Assembly (NCBI RefSeq): GCF_007746075.1
Contig: NZ_CP036339.1
Span: 744,001 to 808,000, forward strand
DNA length: 64,000 nt
Source of the DNA: Lacipirellula limnantheis
Lineage (GTDB): Bacteria; Planctomycetota; Planctomycetia; Pirellulales; Lacipirellulaceae
Direction: 5' to 3'
Made by a program: the position numbers and the translations under genes. How positions within the stretch are numbered: position 1 is the first letter of the stretch; each line of letters starts with the position of its first letter. This document shows positions 63,601 to 64,000 of this stretch, piece after piece. The notes under the pieces were generated by a model, which saw only the letters and a program-made list of their open reading frames with translations, had not been told where the DNA came from and searched no databases.

Positions 63601-63890
63601 CCCCAATGGTAAAAGGTTTCGCCGAGCATCGCGTGATAGCAGATCGAATCGATCCACCGGACCGTGCCGGTGGAGCCGATCGTCTTCACGCTGCTGGTGA
63701 GCGAGCGGCTGAACGTCCGTTGAGCGTCGCGAAACTCGCCGCGATAGAGCTCGTCGACGCCGCCGTAGTAGCCTTGCGAGGGGATCGTGTCGTTGAACTG
63801 GGCGCGCGCAGACCTTGAGCCGACGGCGAGAAACATCGCCGCGCATACCCCAAGAATCGCGAGCCTCAGCCCGCTAGCTGATGCTGGCAT
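60681..63890 (-). CDS. secreted CHAT-domain protein with TPR-like region
   Basis: The 1069-residue protein has a signal peptide (1-30). Repeated helical units at about residues 40-500 look like tetratricopeptides (YRGEFRDAQRTFSRSL, YHAMLGETFYHWGQPEQALQQFNQA). A CHAT (caspase-like) domain follows at about 700-960: LKQLIVVPDGAVWYVPFEAL, then His877 in GMHTAAERGG and Cys907 in FFASCGLMSAGADTLLLSRWRV as the expected dyad. The tail (about 1000-1069) is Pro/Ala-rich. CHAT proteases act in programmed cell death or effector activation, yet this one is exported. No partner gene is seen. Confidence 0.85.
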   Translation of the reverse strand: MPASASGLRLAILGVCAAMFLAVGSRSARAQFNDTIPSQGYYGGVDELYRGEFRDAQRTFSRSLTSSVKTIGSTGTVRWIDSICYHAMLGETFYHWGQPEQALQQFNQACTLFLQYPKWMLRVQFAPQLNADSSLARVMVPWGMSERRFVAGNFGSTMPVSQGSLDASQQLQQGGVVTPPQLWSVDVTEVVRCTALAIRRRNEILGPLGPHDSISKNLASTLSRGAAPPNHWSGAWSDVLYGLALAGIGDREQAQQRFERGLLAGGQFDHGLTCVALLEQGKLALDAGNASAAVGLFAEAGYSAFLFRDAGMVDDAFRWNELARIAAGVLDPNPALPNALAWARRERLNFIASRLSLAMADEFLTLDNLKAAAPALAAGVALLGDARTGVLGNYAQYLDARIQFSQGRGSAATALSTALAGQQKISRKLFQLTLANRMFDEQTLPMRSASTVYEQLLADPSPADAMIRPLETMAVMITPQPDAYDRWLLSAIDRKNAGAVLEITDLAKRRRYHNELPWGGRTNALRDLVVTPVERLTPQQRQQQAEIFTRHPSLAAALKEVTQLQTQLSGVWTPAMDEAAKKKAPRLWEQYGASLDDREAELARIAVGRLPADYSFPPTMAPIDFQSRLQTGQALLVFHDTPDGMLAILLTNKAVASWNCGPSARLGSQVSAFLRDIGNVDANFQVPVEDLATDKWQESGAKLYQAIFNGASIEPAALKQLIVVPDGAVWYVPFEALVAKVDEKQTPLGSLATIRYAPTAALAFSFDGSWRRIQRTGLATGDMVPGDEPAEEQQALAALEAALPGPLPLTQPTPAPTPTLATLLDALVVLDDVDALGPDPLAWSPLPVDRSIQQGSLDQWLGIAGNGPQRILLPGMHTAAERGGKAARARRGGAAVAPGDELFFASCGLMSAGADTLLLSRWRVGGQSTLDLVREFIQELPHTAAQDAWQRSVRLIQESPIDPTAELRVKAGKDPVELTGKHPFFWAGYLVVDSGWRPVQQEVVADPAAAPQAAAGQPPAGAAPPGVPVPGAAPAAAPVGKMSPPADPGAPLPAPAPVRQPPPVPQPPK

Positions 63891-64000
63891 GATTGTTCTC
63901 TGCTCCGGGCGCTAACGATTCCGGCCGTGGGCAGCGTAGCCGGCGGACGGAAGTGCAGCGAATGGCCGACGAGGCGGATGCGGGGCCGCTCGGCGCTAGT

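Overview
The window looks like a chromosomal piece of a planctomycete, most likely of the order Pirellulales. The reasons are a type IV pilin-like DUF1559 protein, a surface protein with an N-terminal LEPRxLL-type motif, three secreted proteins ending in a PEP-CTERM anchor (two with clear dockerin-like Asp-rich repeats), formaldehyde-activating enzyme (Fae) with methylene-tetrahydromethanopterin dehydrogenase, and many small proteins of planctomycete type. The DNA is GC-rich and genes lie on both strands in short units. Start codons were chosen by domain limits and Shine-Dalgarno context.

Layout. 1-5.9 kb: a zinc-ribbon membrane protein cut by the window edge, an M32 carboxypeptidase, a type II toxin-antitoxin pair, a PIG-L deacetylase and an overlapping nucleotidyltransferase pair. 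6-16 kb: a lipoprotein, a XerC/D recombinase, an intact IS element, an NtrC-type sigma-54 activator beside an EpsI-like exosortase partner, and an ABC exporter pair. 14.9-24.7 kb: a DUF1570 putative peptidase, an STN-like secreted protein, mtdB and fae (C1 metabolism), a DUF1559 pilin-like protein and citrate synthase. 24.9-39 kb: a parvulin-type isomerase, Mfd, a WaaE-like glycosyltransferase, acetolactate synthase, a decayed VapBC-like pair, GTP-dependent PEPCK and a copper-type P1B ATPase with YHS and metal-binding N-terminal domains. 39.7-42.3 kb: a large PEP-CTERM beta-helix protein.

The most striking region is 42.76-48.2 kb. Nine small co-oriented genes (DUF932-like, SUKH/SMI1-like, DUF4375-like, small membrane and unknown proteins) are each followed by a 90-110 bp imperfect palindrome with an AAC-type box at the left and a GTT-type box at the right. 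These are attC recombination sites, so this is an integron gene-cassette array. No integron integrase is visible in the window, so it is a CALIN-type array here. 48.7-64 kb: a LEPRxLL beta-helix protein, a WXXGXW-repeat protein, an AI-2E-type transporter, a GH8 glycosidase, a lipase-like lipoprotein, a VTT-domain membrane protein, tRNA-Gly(CCC), a phytase-like PEP-CTERM protein and a CHAT-domain protein.

Intergenic space is rich in palindromic repeats of at least three sequence families. One copy has been split by the IS element, and the insertion can be reconstructed exactly. No rRNA gene, CRISPR array or prophage was seen.
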